NCBI GenBank assembly: GCA_945862475.1
Contig: CAMAYW010000161.1
Span: forward strand, 1 to 6,064
Origin: Bacteriovorax stolpii
Lineage (GTDB): Bacteria; Bdellovibrionota; Bacteriovoracia; Bacteriovoracales; Bacteriovoracaceae
Direction: 5' to 3'
DNA length: 6,064 bases
Shown here: in pieces, positions 5,850 to 6,064 of the stretch
Position numbering within the stretch: the first letter of the stretch is position 1
Layout of the letters: each line of letters starts with the position of its first letter
The notes under the pieces: generated by a model
Seen by the model: only the letters and a program-made list of their open reading frames with translations
What the model was told of the DNA's origin: nothing
The model's database searches: none
Translations under genes and position numbers: made by a program

Positions 5850-5878
5850 TTGACAAAATTCTTCGGAAACAATAATTT
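5850..5878 (+). promoter_or_regulatory. Promoter of the tRNA-Lys / tRNA-Glu cluster
   Basis: A perfect TTGACA (5850-5855) is followed either by AATAAT after 15 bases (5871-5876, 5 of 6) or TAATTT after 17 bases (5873-5878, 3 of 6). Transcription would start around 5883-5888, giving a short leader before the mature tRNA at 5899, as is usual for tRNA genes. Confidence 0.65.
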
Positions 5879-5898
5879 GTAGTCCTTCGTTCCAAAGT

Positions 5899-5975
5899 GG
5901 TCTCGTAGCTCAGTTGGTTAGAGCACCTCCCTTTTAAGGAGGGGGTCCTGCGTTCGAGTCGCAGCGAGATCACCA
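5899..5975 (+). tRNA. tRNA-Lys (anticodon UUU)
   Basis: A full cloverleaf of 77 bases can be drawn. Acceptor GGTCTCG pairs with CGAGATC with one G-T wobble; the D stem is GCTC/GAGC; the anticodon stem CCTCC/GGAGG encloses loop CTTTTAA, so the anticodon is TTT and position 37 is A. The variable loop is GGGTC and the T stem CTGCG/CGCAG encloses TTCGAGT. The discriminator is A, and the terminal CCA is encoded. A37 is the base MtaB would modify after t6A formation. The gene heads a tRNA cluster with tRNA-Glu 36 bp downstream. Confidence 0.98.
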
Positions 5976-6011
5976 TTTTTTTCGAAGATTTAAAGAGCAA
6001 TTTCCGGTTAC

Positions 6012-6064
6012 GCTCCCATCGTCTAGCCCGGTCTAGGACATCGCCTTTTCACGGCGGTAACAGG
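6012..6064 (+). tRNA. tRNA-Glu (anticodon UUC), 3' part beyond the window
   Basis: The 5' part of a tRNA is clear: acceptor strand GCTCCCA, D arm GTCT/GGAC, and anticodon stem TCGCC/GGCGG with loop TTTTCAC, so the anticodon is TTC (6048-6050). The start of the variable region TAACAGG matches bacterial tRNA-Glu closely. The T arm and 3' acceptor strand are cut off by the window edge. It is very likely cotranscribed with tRNA-Lys. Confidence 0.93.

Noticed and set aside
5818..6000. 60-codon minus-strand frame at the right end
   Set aside because: It runs straight through the tRNA-Lys gene on the opposite strand.
1..6064. Mobile elements, integrase sites at the tRNA genes, CRISPR arrays, toxin-antitoxin or defence genes
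   Set aside because: No transposase or integrase motif, no regularly spaced repeats, and no duplicate of the tRNA 3' end within the window. The gene content is ordinary core metabolism.

Overview
This window is a conserved-core stretch of a bacterial chromosome, moderately AT-rich, with densely packed genes and short gaps. It carries five protein genes that I trust, one small secreted-protein gene that is likely, one complete tRNA gene and one tRNA gene cut by the right edge. The family assignments (MurJ, PurA, MtaB) rest on motifs read from the translations. The organism cannot be fixed from these genes alone. A DUF507-like gene beside murJ, lysine/phenylalanine-rich proteins and the base composition would fit a Bdellovibrionota / former deltaproteobacterial lineage, but that is inference with modest confidence.

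Layout, left to right. Positions 1-441 (-) hold the N-terminal 147 codons of a DUF507-like protein that continues past the left edge. Positions 517-2079 (-) encode MurJ, the lipid II flippase, transcribed toward the DUF507-like gene. Positions 2080-2453 are a gene-free divergent region of 374 bp. It holds several inverted and direct repeats, including a perfect 10-bp inverted repeat just ahead of the next gene. Positions 2454-2798 (+) encode an unrecognised 114-residue protein behind a strong Shine-Dalgarno, closed by a textbook UUCG-loop terminator at 2833-2861. Positions 2940-4208 (+) encode adenylosuccinate synthetase PurA. Positions 4285-4464 (+) encode a small probable secreted protein that follows purA with no terminator between. 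Positions 4461-5750 (-) encode MtaB, a tRNA methylthiotransferase whose stop codon interlocks with that of the small gene in one TTAA. Positions 5899-5975 (+) are tRNA-Lys(UUU), behind a promoter with a perfect TTGACA, and 6012 onward (+) is a partial tRNA-Glu(UUC).

How the genes relate. MurJ serves cell-wall synthesis and PurA the last branch to AMP. MtaB converts t6A37 to ms2t6A37 in tRNAs reading ANN codons, classically tRNA-Lys(UUU), and the gene for that tRNA lies divergently 148 bp away. This enzyme-substrate adjacency is the neatest functional link in the window.

I do not see a defence system, mobile element, CRISPR array, phage remnant or toxin-antitoxin pair, and nothing here convincingly amounts to a new multi-gene system. 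The best candidates for something undescribed are the orphan 114-residue gene with its structured leader and the 59-residue secreted peptide after purA.
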